The notes under the pieces are model-generated. The model was not told where the DNA came from. It did no database searches and saw only the letters and a list, made by a program, of their open reading frames with translations. The translations under genes were made by a program, and so were the position numbers. Below are positions 21,437 through 33,389 of a stretch of DNA of 64,000 bases, piece by piece. Within the stretch, counting starts at the first letter, position 1. Every line of letters starts with the position of its first letter. The stretch comes from Dromiciops gliroides (Eukaryota; Chordata; Mammalia; Microbiotheria; Microbiotheriidae): NCBI RefSeq assembly GCF_019393635.1, contig NC_057861.1, positions 56,743,532 to 56,807,531 on the forward strand, in the 5' to 3' direction.

Positions 21437-24119
21437 GCATTTGAACCCAGGTCTTCTAACTCCAATTCTAGTCATCTTGGCGGTGCCTTAGCCACTGACT
21501 CAAAACTGCCGACTTTTCACTCCTGTCTCATTCCTCCCTTGCCCCCTCTGGAGTCATAGCAAGTTAAAGTTAATCAATGGAGTTCTTCTCAGATTCTCCC
21601 AGCCCTGCCATTGTAGGAATCAAAGGGTTTCCTGGAAGCTGTCATTTTCTGGGGCCATTCTGAGCCCCAAGGTCTGAGGGGTCACCCATATTCAGTTGAA
21701 ATCCATTTGTAACCAGATAACTGCAGTGGTAGCTCTTTGTAAAGCAGCCTTTTCTGGACTCTGAGCCCCCCTCTGACCCTGAGGTTTGCCCTAAATGACA
21801 GGCAGAGAGAAACCATCCCACCAGGGAGGCGTCTGCATGGAAAGCAGGCAGACACTCTGCTTTCCTGGGCAGTATTCCTTTCAAGGGGCAGCTATTTGAT
21901 GTTGTATGAAAATAGCTGAATTTGTATTTGTCAGAATCTCTAGCAGGGAGACCCTTGAGGCCGGCCTGTGCCTGGGCAGGCGTCTTCCCTGTAGCCCTCC
22001 CACACCTGGTGTCCTCCAGACTCTGTTTGGACCTGCTCCCTTCCCCTTGGGGGTGGGGTTCTTGTTTTTTCCTCTGGAGCCTGGTTTTGTCTCCCAGAAT
22101 CTATTAACTCTCCTTCTTAGTTCTGCTCTCCAAGGCCAAGCCTAGCAAGTGGGATTCCTCCTCTCTGTGAAGATCTGAATGTAGTGATCAGTCTTCCCCC
22201 TGCCCTTCTCCAGGAGTGACTTCTTCAGTTCCTTCTCCTGATCTGTACTGACAGGTCGGGAAGTCTTGCCATTTACTAGCCGTCTGACCCTGGGTAGAGA
22301 GGGCAGCGTGGCCTAGGGGCCAGGCAGACCTGAGGTCAAGTTGCTCGTCTGGATCAGAGTGACTCCAAGCTGGACACTTATCCCTCTAAGTCTTCTAAGG
22401 TGTGGAGAGCAGCTGTGTCTTTCCTGAAGTGAGGAAGCCCAAGGAAGAGGGGATGGAGGGGCAGTAGGCTCAAAAGGAGGCATGTTCTAGGTCAGGACGG
22501 AGAGAAGTGTGAAGGTTCACACTTTCCATCTGTCAGATGATGGGCCTGGGGCGGACGTAGCCACCCGAGATTCCTTTCAGCCCCACACCCAAGAAATGAA
22601 GAGTTTTTCATTAGCCTTGATGCACATGGCATGAGTTAGCTTCTACCTAGAACACAAGCTTCCTGAAGGCAAGAACTGAGGCCCTGCTTTGGATTCTCCT
22701 GAGGTTCTGAGTGCAAGGTTCTGCCCCGAGTTGGTGGTGATACACACTGCTGAGGGAATGCATAGGCAGTGTGTCTTATTGAGATTTTCAAAGATTCAAT
22801 TCACCAAACATGACTGGGTACCTACTATGTGTCAGGCACTGCTAGATGCTGGAATTACATCAGCAAAAAGGAGGCTGGAGTTCACGGTGAGCATGTGATC
22901 TGTCCAGAGCCACAGAGCATGGATAGAGCAGATCCGGAAGAAGAACCCAGGCCCTCTATGTTAGATGCATAGACACACACCCCCTGGGGAATGAGAGCCC
23001 CTACCAACCCACAGCTTTCTTTCTCACGTATCATATTGCACACTGCTATGTTTTGATAGTGAACTGTGCCTTAATCACTTGGTCCCACAGAAGTGGAGCT
23101 GGGAATTAAAGGAATTGGAAAAGCAGGGGGTTTCACGTCTTCAGATGGATATAGAGCCTGTGGTCAGCTTCTCTGCTATCCCCCAAGTGACTTCTGGCCT
23201 CTTCGCTCCCTTGGTCACCCTGAAGTACATGCTGTGCCAACTAAGTTCATTTGCTAGAGAGGGGCATTGAAGCCCATCCCAAGGTCTCTGTGGAGTCCGG
23301 GACTGTCTTTCCTTCAGTCCTAGCCCAGGGCCTGACACGCTAAGTACTTAACAAATGCTTGTTGGATTAGATTGAGAACAGTGAGGTCGCCAGTCACACA
23401 GTGGATGTTGTTAAAGCCATGCTCGCTCAGAGAGGAGAGGACCCTTTCATCATAGGAATTAGAGTAGAAAGACCTCCGAGAACATGAGGGAGCAGCCTGG
23501 TCCAGCCCAAGGAATACTGCCAGGAAAGCAGAGTGTCTGCCTGGCTCTCAGTTCCACCGCCGATGCTGGCTGGGGCATGACTGTGGGCTGCTGTAATCTC
23601 CTGCAACTTCTAGTGCTTCTCTGTAAGACATGAGAGTTGTGCTGGGTGACATAAGGGGTCTTTTCTACCTTGGAATGTGTGATCCTAGTCTATTCCTGCC
23701 ATCTTACAGGAGGGCTGAGCTTCATAGAGGTCAAACAACTTGGCCAAGGTAACATAGCATGAAATAGCAGGGCTGGGACATGAACCTATTTGCACGTCTG
23801 ACTTCAAATCCCATGATCCTCCCAGGGAGGAGCTGCCTCCTTGGATCATGAGTTCCCTATCCTTGGGGATCTTGAGGTAGAAAGTCTGCCCACATCAGGA
23901 ATGTTGTATTTTCTAAGGATGTGTGGTACCAGTGACCACTGTGGTTGTTGGAGTCTTTAGTTTGCCACAGAATCATCAGTCTCCTCTTTCCTTGGACTGG
24001 TTTTCCTTCCTAACTTTTTTCCCAAGATGGCCCAATGAATTGGAACAAGTAAAGATGCTGTTGGGTCAGCAGGCTTGCCCACTGGCAGCGGGAATACATT
24101 CCACTGGGCTCATCTTGTT
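21437..24119. other. Non-coding stretch
   Basis: Mostly without recognisable young repeats. 22300-22480 has diverged MIR-type text ('gggcagcgtggcctagggg'). 22790-22960 is an old repeat with 'tgactgggtacctactatgt'. 23690-23830 is an antisense MIR ('aggtcaaacaacttggccaa'). The short open frames here lack domains. Confidence 0.4.
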
Positions 24120-24135
24120 TACTTGGCCTTTCTTT

Positions 24136-24318
24136 TTGTTTGTTTGTTTGTTTGTTTTTGTTTGTTTGGTTGGTTTTTTTTTTGCGGGGCAATGGGGGTT
24201 AAGTGACTTGCCCAGGGTCACACAGCTAGTAAGTGTCAAGTGTCCGAGGCCGGATTTGAACTCAGGTACTCCTGAATCCAGGGCCGGTGCTTTATCCACT
24301 GCGCCACCTAGCTGCCCC
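24136..24318 (-). mobile_element. WSINE1-type SINE, antisense
   Basis: A 16-bp target-site duplication TACTTGGCCTTTCTTT at 24120-24135 and 24319-24334. The tail has become (GTTT)n / (AAAC)n in sense. Confidence 0.93.
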
Positions 24319-24334
24319 TACTTGGCCTTTCTTT

Positions 24335-26929
24335 AAGGAATGGAACCTCAGTTGTTAGGAACTTCTTAGAAGAATGGAGGATGAAGATTTGTGGTGCTGG
24401 CAGTCACCTCCGACTGGTGGGGATGAGAATGATTATCATTTCCCTCTTACACACTATTGGTGAAACCCAAGCATAGGTCCTTGATGGGTCAAAGTGCTTG
24501 AACTAGGACTAAACTGTGGGTATAAATAGAAAGAATATATAGGTCTTGGAGATGCAAGTTGGGACACTTAGTCTGGACAAAGCAAGGCAGTCCCTCCGAA
24601 CTTCAATTTACCAATCTGTAGAATGGAGCATATGAGTATGGTATCTGCCACACAGGCTGAAATGATGCCGTGTATGTCAGGAGCTTTCTAAGCTTTTCCA
24701 GAACCCTAGAAATGTTCATTTGTTCTTTTTGGAGTTGGCAGGCTTGGATTCCAATTCTTTCCTTCCATGTTCCCAAATCATGCAGCCCAGGCGAGTGATT
24801 TCTTGTCACTCTGGCCCTTTGTCTCCTCCTCTGTAAATCTAGGATAAAAGCAATTAGACTGTATCTGCCTCTCAAGCAAGATGTGTGGCCCCCAACATAT
24901 CAAGTCAGAATGTAAGACTTAGGCAGGTCCTAGACCCACAGCACTGGCTGCCTTTGGAGAGTCATAGGATGCCAGGGCTACGTGGGACCTTAGAACTTGG
25001 GGAGTCCTTCAAATACAGAACAGAGAAGCAGCTTCAAGGACTGTAGTGGAGAGAGGGCAGGTCTTAGAGTCAGAAAGGCCCCAGGGTGGCCGTGTGATCC
25101 TGAATAAGTCACTTGACTTTTCTAAACCTCAGTTTCTTCACCTGTAAAAAAGGGATAATAATGGCACCTACCCCACAGGATTAAGCCAGTGAGGTGACAT
25201 AAGTAAAGTGCTTGGCACACCTTTATGCTGCCAGAGATGGAGAGAATTTATTCCAATTCTCTCGTTTTACAGTTGAGGAAATGACAGCCAAGACAGCAGG
25301 AGGAAAGGCACATGGCGAGTTAGTGCCAACCCCCACCTAGAGCCCCAACCTCCCACCTCCCAGGGTGTCGTGGCTCCCTCCCTTATACACTCCATCCCCA
25401 TCCTTGCTATCCCCCATTCTGTGTTTTGATTATTATGATTGGCCCATTTTTTCTTAAACGGGTCAGGGTGGATGATGCTGCGTGAATCCGTCTATAGTAG
25501 TCACTATGAGATGTGTGAAATTTCCCTGAATCCCCCTGTGGGAGCAATAATAATCATAATAAAAAGTCCAACCTGGAATGCAAACAGGCTTGGGCTGTTT
25601 ACTGGTCGGGGGAGCACAGCCTTGTGAAATGAGGCCAGCGGGTTATGTAATGGCAGCGAAGATGGCTTCAGCTTTCAAAGGCTGTTTTTGCTCTGCATTT
25701 TAGCTGGGGGCTGTTGTTCCAAGGCCAGATCTACTCATGTCTGCTGGGTTGAGGGGAATGCTAGCCTGCCTCCCAGAGCTTAGAGCAGAGTGCTTCTCAT
25801 GTTCATCAACAAGACCATCTGTCTGTCGGCCCTGCATTGGTGGCCCTTCCTTCATGTCTTCCTCTTTGCTTCCTCCCTAGATCTAGCCTTTCTTCCCCGT
25901 CACAAACTCCCACTGGGAGTGGGAGTAGCTTCCAAGACAGTCTAGTTAGAGGACTGACCCTGTCCCACCCCTAATTCAAAAACAGTCAGCGAATGGTGAT
26001 TCTCTAGAAGAAGATACAAAGTTCTTAGCTCTGGAGTCATAGCCTAGCACAGTCAGACTCCCCTTCACCTTTCCAGAATCATCTCACGTGGTTTCTCTTC
26101 ACATACCCTCCTGGCTACACCAAAGCCAGACTCCTCTCCCTTCCTCCAACCTCACTTCTGATGTTCCTCATCACCCTTCCCCTCCCTACCTCTTCCCTTA
26201 CTCAGCAGCTCACAGGTCTGGAGACCCGAATGGGCGAAGGGATAAGCATTTATATGGCACCTATCGCGTGCCAGAAGCCAACTAACTGGTCTGTTATAAG
26301 GAAAGACTTGCCAACACTCAGAGCTGCTCAGACAGGAAGGGCTGCCAAGGCTGGGGCACCCCTTAGAGCTCACATCGGAGGGCTTTGTTCAGTTGAAAGT
26401 TGTTCTCCGTGATGTCAGAGGTCCCTTCCAATCCTGATGTCCGTCTGTCAGTCAGTCAAAGCCCCTGTTATATGCCAGGCACTACACTAAGTCCTGAGGA
26501 TAGAAAGAGAAGCAGAAGACAATCCCTGTGCTCGAGAGGCTGCCCATCCAAGGAGGGAGACAACAGGCAAGCAGCTGTGTCTAGCAGACAAGCTCTGGGC
26601 AGGAGAAAGGAAAATAATCGCGAAGAGCCAAGGCAGTAGAATGAGGAGGGGCTGAGTTGGGGGCCACTGCCTCTTCCTCAGCTAATCTGGAATTTGGGGG
26701 AATCTGGATAATAACGGTGTTGTTGGCAGACATTCCTACAGCACTATATGGTTTCCCAAAGTGCATTCCATACACTTCCTAGTCTGATCCTTCATAATCC
26801 TGTCAGGTAACTAGGTAGTCCATCCAGGTATTATTGTATAGGAGAGGAAACCGACTCCAATTGATCTGCCCGTGGTAACATACCTACTGGTCCAAGCCAA
26901 GAATTGAACCTCATTCTCCCTCTTTCAAT
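24335..26929. other. Non-coding stretch with one repeat-free AT-rich block
   Basis: 25040-25230 is a MIR/CORE-SINE in sense ('gaataagtcacttgactttt', 'cctgtaaaaaagggataata'). 25420-25700 has no recognised repeat and several TAAT/ATAAT motifs; it is discussed as a candidate regulatory block. 26445-26560 is the ancient 'ctgttatatgccaggcact' repeat. 26700-26900 is an antisense MIR-like piece. Confidence 0.4.
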
Positions 26930-26943
26930 AAGAATTGGATGAG

Positions 26944-27092
26944 GGACAGCTAGGTGGCGCCATGGATAGAGCACCGGCCCTGGATTCAGGAAGACCTGAG
27001 TTCAAATCCAGCCTCAGACACTTAACACTTACTAGCTGTGTGACCCTGGGAAAGTCACTTAACCCCCATTGCCCCTCAAAAAAAAAAAGAAA
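26944..27092 (+). mobile_element. WSINE1-type SINE
   Basis: A 14-bp target-site duplication AAGAATTGGATGAG at 26930-26943 and 27093-27106. Confidence 0.93.
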
Positions 27093-27240
27093 AAGAATTG
27101 GATGAGATCGTCTCTGAGCTCTCTTTCAGGTAAGCCCAGGGGTCTTCTGCCTCCAGCTTCATTGCCTTCTACTCTTGGTAAATCAGCCAGAATGCATTTT
27201 TAACACATTGTCTATACCATTAATCTAGAACAGTTTCCTG

Positions 27241-27397
27241 GTGGGAGGGGTGGGGGTGGGGGTGGGGGCAATGAGGGTTAAGTGACTTGCCCAGGGTCAC
27301 ACAGCTAGTTAAGTGTCAAGTGTTTGAGGCCAGATTTGAACTCAGGTCCTCCTGAATCCAGGGCCAGTGCTTTATCCACTGCACCACCTAGCTGCCC
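27241..27397 (-). mobile_element. WSINE1-type SINE, antisense
   Basis: Ends 'GCACCACCTAGCTGCCC'. The tail side is a G-rich 'gggtggggg' repeat instead of poly-T. No clear target-site duplication. Confidence 0.88.
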
Positions 27398-27649
27398 TGC
27401 CATTGCCTTCTGATTCTGGGACTGAACGGTGGCAGGTGTAGACAGCTTTGCTTGGTTTAGGCAGTGCTGGGGAAATGGTGAGAGGGAAGAGAAGTGGGCA
27501 TGTGTGAACATTGCTGGAAGCGTCTGGCCAGACTCATGATGCTAATCCTAGGATGCCAAGGTGGAGTGTAGGGTAAGAGGGTGCTGTGAGACTTTGGACA
27601 CTGGATAGAGTGTGGGGAGGGTAGAGAAGCACAATGTCAGCCCTGTGGT

Positions 27650-27812
27650 GTGATGGTTCATCAAGAGGAAAGGCATTTATTTGTGCTCTTACAGTCAGGA
27701 GACTGAGTTTGAGTCCCAGCCCTGATGCAAGCTATTTGTATGACTCTCGGCAGGCTACTTTAGGCCTCAGTTTCCTTCTGTGTAAAATGGGGGATAATAA
27801 ATATATTCCCTA
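27650..27812 (+). repeat. MIR/CORE-SINE, sense
   Basis: 'ggagactgagtttgagtccc' and 'cctcagtttccttctgtgta' followed by 'aaatgggggataataaatat'. Confidence 0.7.
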
Positions 27813-27882
27813 GCTCAAGGGTGGTGTTGTGGGGAGGGGTGAAGGAGAGGCGAGAGTCTTGAACCTATAAATTTGAGAAACT

Positions 27883-28031
27883 TGGGGCATCTAGGGGGCT
27901 CAGTGGATAGAGCACTGGCCCTGGATTCAGGAGTACCTGAGTTCAAATCTGGCCTCAGACACTTGACACTTACTAGCTGTGTGACCCTGGGCAAGTCACT
28001 TAACCCCAATTGCCTCACCAAAAAAACCCAA
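27883..28031 (+). mobile_element. WSINE1-type SINE
   Basis: Head 'TGGGGCATCTAGGGGGCTCAG', diverged at the A-box end. A 14-bp duplication AAATTTG(A/G)GAAACT at 27869-27882 and 28032-28045. Confidence 0.9.
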
Positions 28032-28754
28032 AAATTTGGGAAACTGGAAGAAGTCTTGGGAGTAGTGGCCAAGTGGCTGCCTTGGAGTCAGAGGGGCCCG
28101 TGTGCAAATTCAGCCTTCAGGTAGATGTGTGTGGGGAGATGTTTGCCTCATAGAGCTAGTATGAAGCTCAGATGAGTAATAGATGTAAATCGCCTTGTAG
28201 AAACTGGAGCCCTGTGCCAGGGATTCCTGCATGGGGCGGGGGTTGGACCAGATGCCTTCTGACGCATCTCCCAAGTCCCGTTCAAGCATTCTAAGTTTCA
28301 TCCTATCTACCCCACCTCTCTCTTGCTCCACGCTGCCTTCCATGCAGGGGTGGCCTCAGAGACTAGAAGGAGGGGCTGGATCCTGTCAGCAGTACCACCA
28401 GGCTTGTCTGTCTACAAGAGCTCAAGATCAGCTAATGAATGCCCTGTGCTTATGGGGGTGCCCCTGAGACCAGCAGACTCTCTAGCAATTTCTCAGAAAG
28501 ATTCAGGCTTATGACAAAGCAGGGACTAAAGTGTGGAATTAATGCGGGGGGGGGGGGTGGTGGTAAGAAAACATGATGAGCAGCTTAGTTGGGGGCTTCC
28601 CTCCTCCTCTGGCTGTGCACTCTTTTGAGCTTGTTCTTCACCACCACCACCCCAGCACCAATCCCCCCAATACTTATGGCAGAAGAGGCAGCCAGGATGG
28701 GAGGAGGAGTCAGAGGAGTCGGGGCTGTGTCATCTAGTAAAGAGAATACGGTGG

Positions 28755-29112
28755 TGTTAAGGGTTAAAATTCTAGCTAAACTGTCTAAAATATCTAATGA
28801 GTGGTCGCCAATCAATTATAAGCTTTAGCAAGAGTTAGACTTTTAAGCATTTATTAAGGAGAATAAGAATTTGGTAAAGAGAGAGAGAAAGGCCTAGATT
28901 CCTATCTATTAAAGGGAGAGAGCATTTCTAGCTCCCTTCTCTGCCAGAGTCCAGAGGAAAGAGAGTGAGACCGAGCGCCAGTCTCTTCCTTCCTCCTCCC
29001 ACTAGTCCGCGTCACTTCCTGAAGCCTGGTCTTGCCCTCAAAGACCTTTGCTTCATGGGCAGAACTCTTCTACAGTAAGTATCCAGCAGGTGGCGTCATT
29101 CCAATTGTTACA
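28755..29112 (+). mobile_element. Probable solo LTR of an endogenous retrovirus
   Basis: A 358-bp unit starts TGTTAAGGG and ends AATTGTTACA, so it has the TG...CA ends of an LTR. It is flanked on both sides by GTGG (28751-28754 and 29113-29116), a possible 4-bp duplication as in gammaretrovirus-like families. I remember the text as a common marsupial LTR. There is no internal retroviral sequence next to it, so it looks like a solo remnant. It interrupts older sequence: 29113 onward belongs to an ancient repeat. The orientation is inferred from the TG start and is not independently proved. A CTCF-type motif lies near its right end. Confidence 0.6.
29083..29097 (+). promoter_or_regulatory. Candidate CTCF-binding motif inside the LTR
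   Basis: CCAGCAGGTGGCGTC matches the CTCF core CCASYAGRKGGCRS at all but its last base. CTCF is the insulator and loop-anchor protein of vertebrates. Sequence match only; binding is inferred. Confidence 0.5.
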
Positions 29113-29240
29113 GTGGGGACGCTCTTGGTCAAGGGGAACAGACTTGTTTGTTGTGGCTCTGGAAGACTACTTCCTTGGAGAAATGTGGGGAAATTACAGG
29201 AAGGCTGATTTCAGCTCGGTGGGGAAGAAAATGGGCTCCT
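29113..29240 (+). repeat. Ancient interspersed repeat fragment
   Basis: 'aaggggaacagacttgtttg', 'gtggctctggaagactactt' and 'aggaaggctgatttcagctc' match the same old family as 15990-16860. Confidence 0.45.
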
Positions 29241-29990
29241 GACCCCTAAGCCAGATGGCCACTTGCCTCAGCTGTTGAAAAGGACATCCCTTTGTGTTCT
29301 TCCACTTTGGCATCAAGGTAGTTAAAGATGGCCTTGTTTGCATCCCTGAGATCAAATGTGACCTTCTCTGTTTACCTTCTCAAACCCATGACAACCTAAC
29401 CCCCACCACCCGCCTTTCCAGGAGATGTTACTTCCTCTCCCACACAAGCTCTGTGATCTAACCCAATTGTCCTCCTGTCTATTTCTCAGTCACGGTGCCC
29501 CCATGTCCCATCTCCACCACTCTGTCTGGGGTACACTTCCTCCTTACCCTCATCTCATAGAATCCTGATTCTTTTCTCCACTTTTCCTAAGGTAACAAGC
29601 CTTAGGATATGTAGCCTGTCCCTGAGTATCACTGATACTGGTGGTAACTCACCCGTGCTTTCTCATCCCTGTGATTCTTCTCCATGACTTTCCATAAATG
29701 AGCCACACCAGAGATCCCTCTCTTGGTCTTTCGATTTTTCAAAAATATTTCATGAACCAGTGAGGTGCCCACTTGGGCTGTTCCAATTCCTTAGCACCTT
29801 GTCCTGTCCAGGCTGGGGAGTTCATTCCTTCATCTGCAGAGTCAAAAACAGAAACAAAGTGGTCTCTGCCATCAGGGAGCTTGCATGCTTTTGTCAAAGA
29901 CTACCTGTTGTCCAGAATGTGATGTGCAGTTGGCTGAACAGTGCACAGACCTGATCCATCAGTGGCCATCTCTGTCTTGAACAGACACTG
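29241..29990. other. Non-coding stretch
   Basis: No gene recognised. 29420-29620 is pyrimidine-rich and resembles old LINE 3' sequence ('acactgtctggggtacac'-like), but I cannot assign it. Confidence 0.3.
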
Positions 29991-29994
29991 CCAA

Positions 29995-30500
29995 TGGATA
30001 ACAAGGTGGATCCAGGATTGACTAAGAGGAAAAAATGAACTGGATTGAATTTGGAAAATTGTATGCTCCCTTCAGTAATCCCTGAAACACCAGTCCCAGC
30101 TTATTGCTCTGTGTCTGGGAATCGTAGAACGCCACAATCGCTGAAAAATTTAAATTGCAAGTTGGCTCAGAGGACAATGGAGAGACACGTGCTGGTCATG
30201 GATCACATGCAACATATTGTCAATCAAGAATCATACCCTGCAAGTGGCACTAAAATATGTGACTACGAGGCACCAGATTGGAAAAGAACACGGGCCAATC
30301 ACAAGGGAACGGTCTGTGTGTTCTCTGTTGGACCTTCTGTGATTATGTCAGCTCCTGAAAAGGATGCCCGACATAACAGGTACCACTGGAAGACTGAAGG
30401 GAGAACATGGACACGAGATGCACTGGCTGAGATTCTCTGTCCATTGGAGGGAATGCCCACATTGATGAGATCATAGATTCTTCAAAGGATTCAAATAGAC
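29995..30500 (+). mobile_element. RTE-like LINE 3' end
   Basis: An open frame at 30045-30476 includes 'LAQRTMERHVLVMD', which resembles the QRAMER-type block near the C-terminus of RTE reverse transcriptases. The DNA ends with 'ggagggaatgcccacattga' (30446-30465), also present at 61645-61664 in a second copy. The frame degrades after 'GTKICDY'. It is 5'-truncated; its length of 143 codons is coincidental. Confidence 0.5.
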
Positions 30501-31010
30501 ACCACTGTTCTGGAAGAGCCTATATTTAGACCTATCTTTTTTTCTTTTTCTTCTTCTTTCTGACAGAATTTTGCCTTACGGCTTAGATTGCTTATTGCTT
30601 TGCAGTCCTTCACTACTTAATGAGACAGATAGAAAATAGCCTTTAGGAAAGGGATAATAGCAAGTCCTATTGTTGGGATATTTTCAAGGAACTAAGCAAT
30701 TATTAGAATGAAGAGAGCAGGGTTAATTGCCAGCCATCTCTTTGGCTTTCATAGTTGAGAACCAGATTTGGTTGATGTCCTTGAGAAGTTTTCTCTGTAC
30801 TGTTCTTCTTCCAGTTGGCATAATGATAATAATGATGATGGTATAACAGCAAAAAGAAAAAGAAACAAAAACTGCACAATACCAGGTTTACTCTGGACCT
30901 TTGACTATAAAATGAACTATAACAAATTTGGAAAATGCCTTAAAAAAAACTTTACCAAAAAAAGAACTTAAAACATCAGTCCTGTTATCCTAAGACAGAA
31001 AGATGACTAA
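30501..31010. other. Non-coding AT-rich stretch
   Basis: No repeat assigned. 30820-30860 has a short (AAT/GAT)n-like run. Confidence 0.35.
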
Positions 31011-31169
31011 TTTTTTTTTTCCAACCCCGCCCCCCCAGGGCAATGAGGGTTAAGTGACTTGTCCAAGGTCACACGGCTAGTAAATGTCAAGTGTCTGAGG
31101 TCGGATTTGAACTCAGGTCCTCCTGAATCCAGGGCTGGTGCTTTATCCACTGTACCACCTAGCTGCCCC
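31011..31169 (-). mobile_element. WSINE1-type SINE, antisense
   Basis: Ends 'GTACCACCTAGCTGCCCC'. The tail side reads T-run then C-run. It abuts the next antisense copy with only a short gap. Confidence 0.88.
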
Positions 31170-31188
31170 TTTCCCAGTCCTTAATCTT

Positions 31189-31340
31189 TTTTTTTTTTTT
31201 TTTTTAGTGAGGCAATTGGGGTTAAGTGACTTGCCCAGGGTCACACAGCTAGTAAGTGTTAAGTGTCTGAGGCCGTATTTGAACTCAGGTACTCCTGACT
31301 CCAGGACCCGTGCTCTATCCACTGCACCATCTAGCTGCCC
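31189..31340 (-). mobile_element. WSINE1-type SINE, antisense
   Basis: A 16-bp target-site duplication CCCAGTCCTTAATCTT at 31173-31188 and 31341-31356, preceded by a long poly-T tail. Confidence 0.93.
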
Positions 31341-31379
31341 CCCAGTCCTTAATCTTAATGCATTCCTTCTGAGACTTCC

Positions 31380-31545
31380 CCCAATTTATCCTGTGTGCAT
31401 ATCTTATTTGTACAGAGTTGTTTCCCTGTTTTCTCCCTCATTAGACTCCTTGAGAACAGGGGCTATTTTTAGCCTTTCTTTAAGTCCTCATTGCTTAGTA
31501 TAGTGCTCAGCACATTGTAGGTTTTTAATAAATGTTAATTGACTT
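31380..31545 (+). repeat. Ancient repeat tail ('gctcagcacattgtagg')
   Basis: 'ccttgagaacaggggctatt' then 'gctcagcacattgtaggttt' and 'taataaatgttaattgactt' is the 3' end of a widespread old element, also seen at 37830-37905, 46535-46640, 48000-48100, 59600-59700 and 63430-63515. Confidence 0.55.
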
Positions 31546-31778
31546 ACCAGCTTCAGAATATGCATCTTTTATGATGTGAGCCATGACAAGTCCTCATACT
31601 AGAAATACAGGCCTCAGAATATCTGAGGTAGCCGATAAACTATACTGGAATTAGACCCTCATTAGAGACTCAATCCAAGAATAGAATTAAAAAGCCCTCC
31701 ACAGGCAACATCCCCATGAATTTAGCCAGCTAAACTTGCCCACAAACACCTGGGCATAACATTGACCAATACAAACTT

Positions 31779-31950
31779 TTGTTTTGGGATTTTTTTGTTT
31801 TGTTTTGTTTGCTGGGCAATGAGGGTTAAGTGACTCGCCCAGGGTCACACAGCTAGTGAGTGTCAAGTGTCCAAGATCAGATTTGAACTCAGGTCCTCCT
31901 GAATCCAGAGCCCATGCTTTGTCCACTGTGCCACCTAGCTGCCCCACCCC
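31779..31950 (-). mobile_element. WSINE1-type SINE, antisense
   Basis: A 13-bp duplication CCAATRCAAACTT at 31766-31778 and 31951-31963, one mismatch. The tail is (TTTTG)n-like. Confidence 0.92.
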
Positions 31951-32330
31951 CCAATGCAAACTTAATAACATTTTGATAGATACCTTGCATGGAATAAAAA
32001 GCTTTCAGCATAGAGAGATGTGGCCAAGGAAATGGAAATCATATGGGAACAGGACCAGAGGTTCATGCCATCCCTGCTCAGGACTTTTTGCCTCCTTTAA
32101 GGAGCCCCAGAAGATGAGCTAGTAACCTAATACTTTGACTCAATTTCAAAAAGCAGTTATTTTCTCAACTGTGCAGTAGTCCACTGGACATTGAAGGGAA
32201 AGGAATATTAGCAGGATAGTGACTGAAATAGAAAAAAGGATGAGAAAAAGAGACTTTTAAAAAAAATTAAAGTTGAAAATTAAAAAAAGTTTTTAAAATT
32301 GAAAAATATTAAACTAAAAAAAAATATTTT

Positions 32331-32479
32331 TTTTTTGTTTTTTTGCGGGGCAATGGGGGTCAAGTGACTTGCCCAGGGTCACACAGCCAGTAAGTGTTAA
32401 GTGTCTGAGGCTGGATTTGAACTCAGGTACTCCTGAATCCAGGGCCGGTGCTTTATCCACTGCGCCACCTAGCTGCCCC
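32331..32479 (-). mobile_element. WSINE1-type SINE, antisense
   Basis: Inserted in very A/T-rich DNA, so the duplication (CTAAAAA...ATATTTT type, about 32315-32330 and 32479-32492) is plausible but not exact. Confidence 0.88.
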
Positions 32480-32739
32480 TAAAAATATTTTTTTAATTTA
32501 AAAAGATTAAAATTTTTTTAAAATTAAAGGTTTTTCTCATTCCATTCAAAAGGGTGAGGAAAATGCCAATAACAAAAATTTTTTTAGAATTCCCATTCCT
32601 ATCACACTTTAAGGTTTGCAAAAGCACTTCTGTCCAGATACCTCTGTGGAATTACGTCATGAATGTGTTATCTATTTTAATAGGGTAGGAAATAGGTTCA
32701 AAGAGGTGAGGTGATTGATCCATAGTTACCCAACAGCAA

Positions 32740-32965
32740 ATAACAACTTACTTCCAAATTTGAAAAGCATTTTTATAAACTTATCTCAGCTGTTCTTCAC
32801 AATTCTATAAGGTAGGTGGTCTTATTCCCCCCCACTCCCATCATCTTACAGATGAAGAATCTGAGGCTAAAAGAGTACAATGACTTGCCCATAAGGACAC
32901 AACTAGTAAGTTTGGGGTCCATGGATTTGAACCCAGGGCTTCTGACTCCCAAGTCCAGTAATCAG
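32740..32965 (-). repeat. MIR/CORE-SINE, antisense
   Basis: 'gtgttcttcacaattctata'-like text, then 'catcttacagatgaagaatc' and 'gacttgcccataaggacaca'. Confidence 0.7.
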
Positions 32966-33389
32966 TTTCCACTATGGCCCCCTATGGACACACAGCTATC
33001 CCTCTCAAAGGTCTGAATTATATACTCACCACAGAGGGTGTCACACATGCTAGGGGCTTTCTTGAATCACAGAATCCTGGAGTTAGAAGGGACCTCAGGT
33101 CAGAAAGCTTCTAGTCCAGTGCATACCAGAACCAGACCCTTTACTAAAGTATTCCTAACAGTGATCACACCACCTGCACTCAGATGTTTTTGGTGATAGG
33201 GAAGCTGTTGAGCTGACTCAATCCATATTTAGAAGCTGCAGTTATTAGGAAGTTTTTAGCTGAAATCTGTCCCTTCTAACTTTCTTTTAAAAAACAAATT
33301 TGAATTTAGCAACCATCAATAGAAACAAACATTTCAGGATGCAGAACAGTAAAGATGATGGTTCTAAAATTTTGAATTTCTCAAATAGT

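Noticed and set aside
28560-28754. Internal retroviral sequence next to the LTR
   Set aside because: No gag, pol or env-like text on either side; the LTR stands alone.
30045-30476. 143-codon open frame as a host gene
   Set aside because: Its C-terminal region and 3' DNA match an RTE-like LINE tail with a second copy at 61290-61700.
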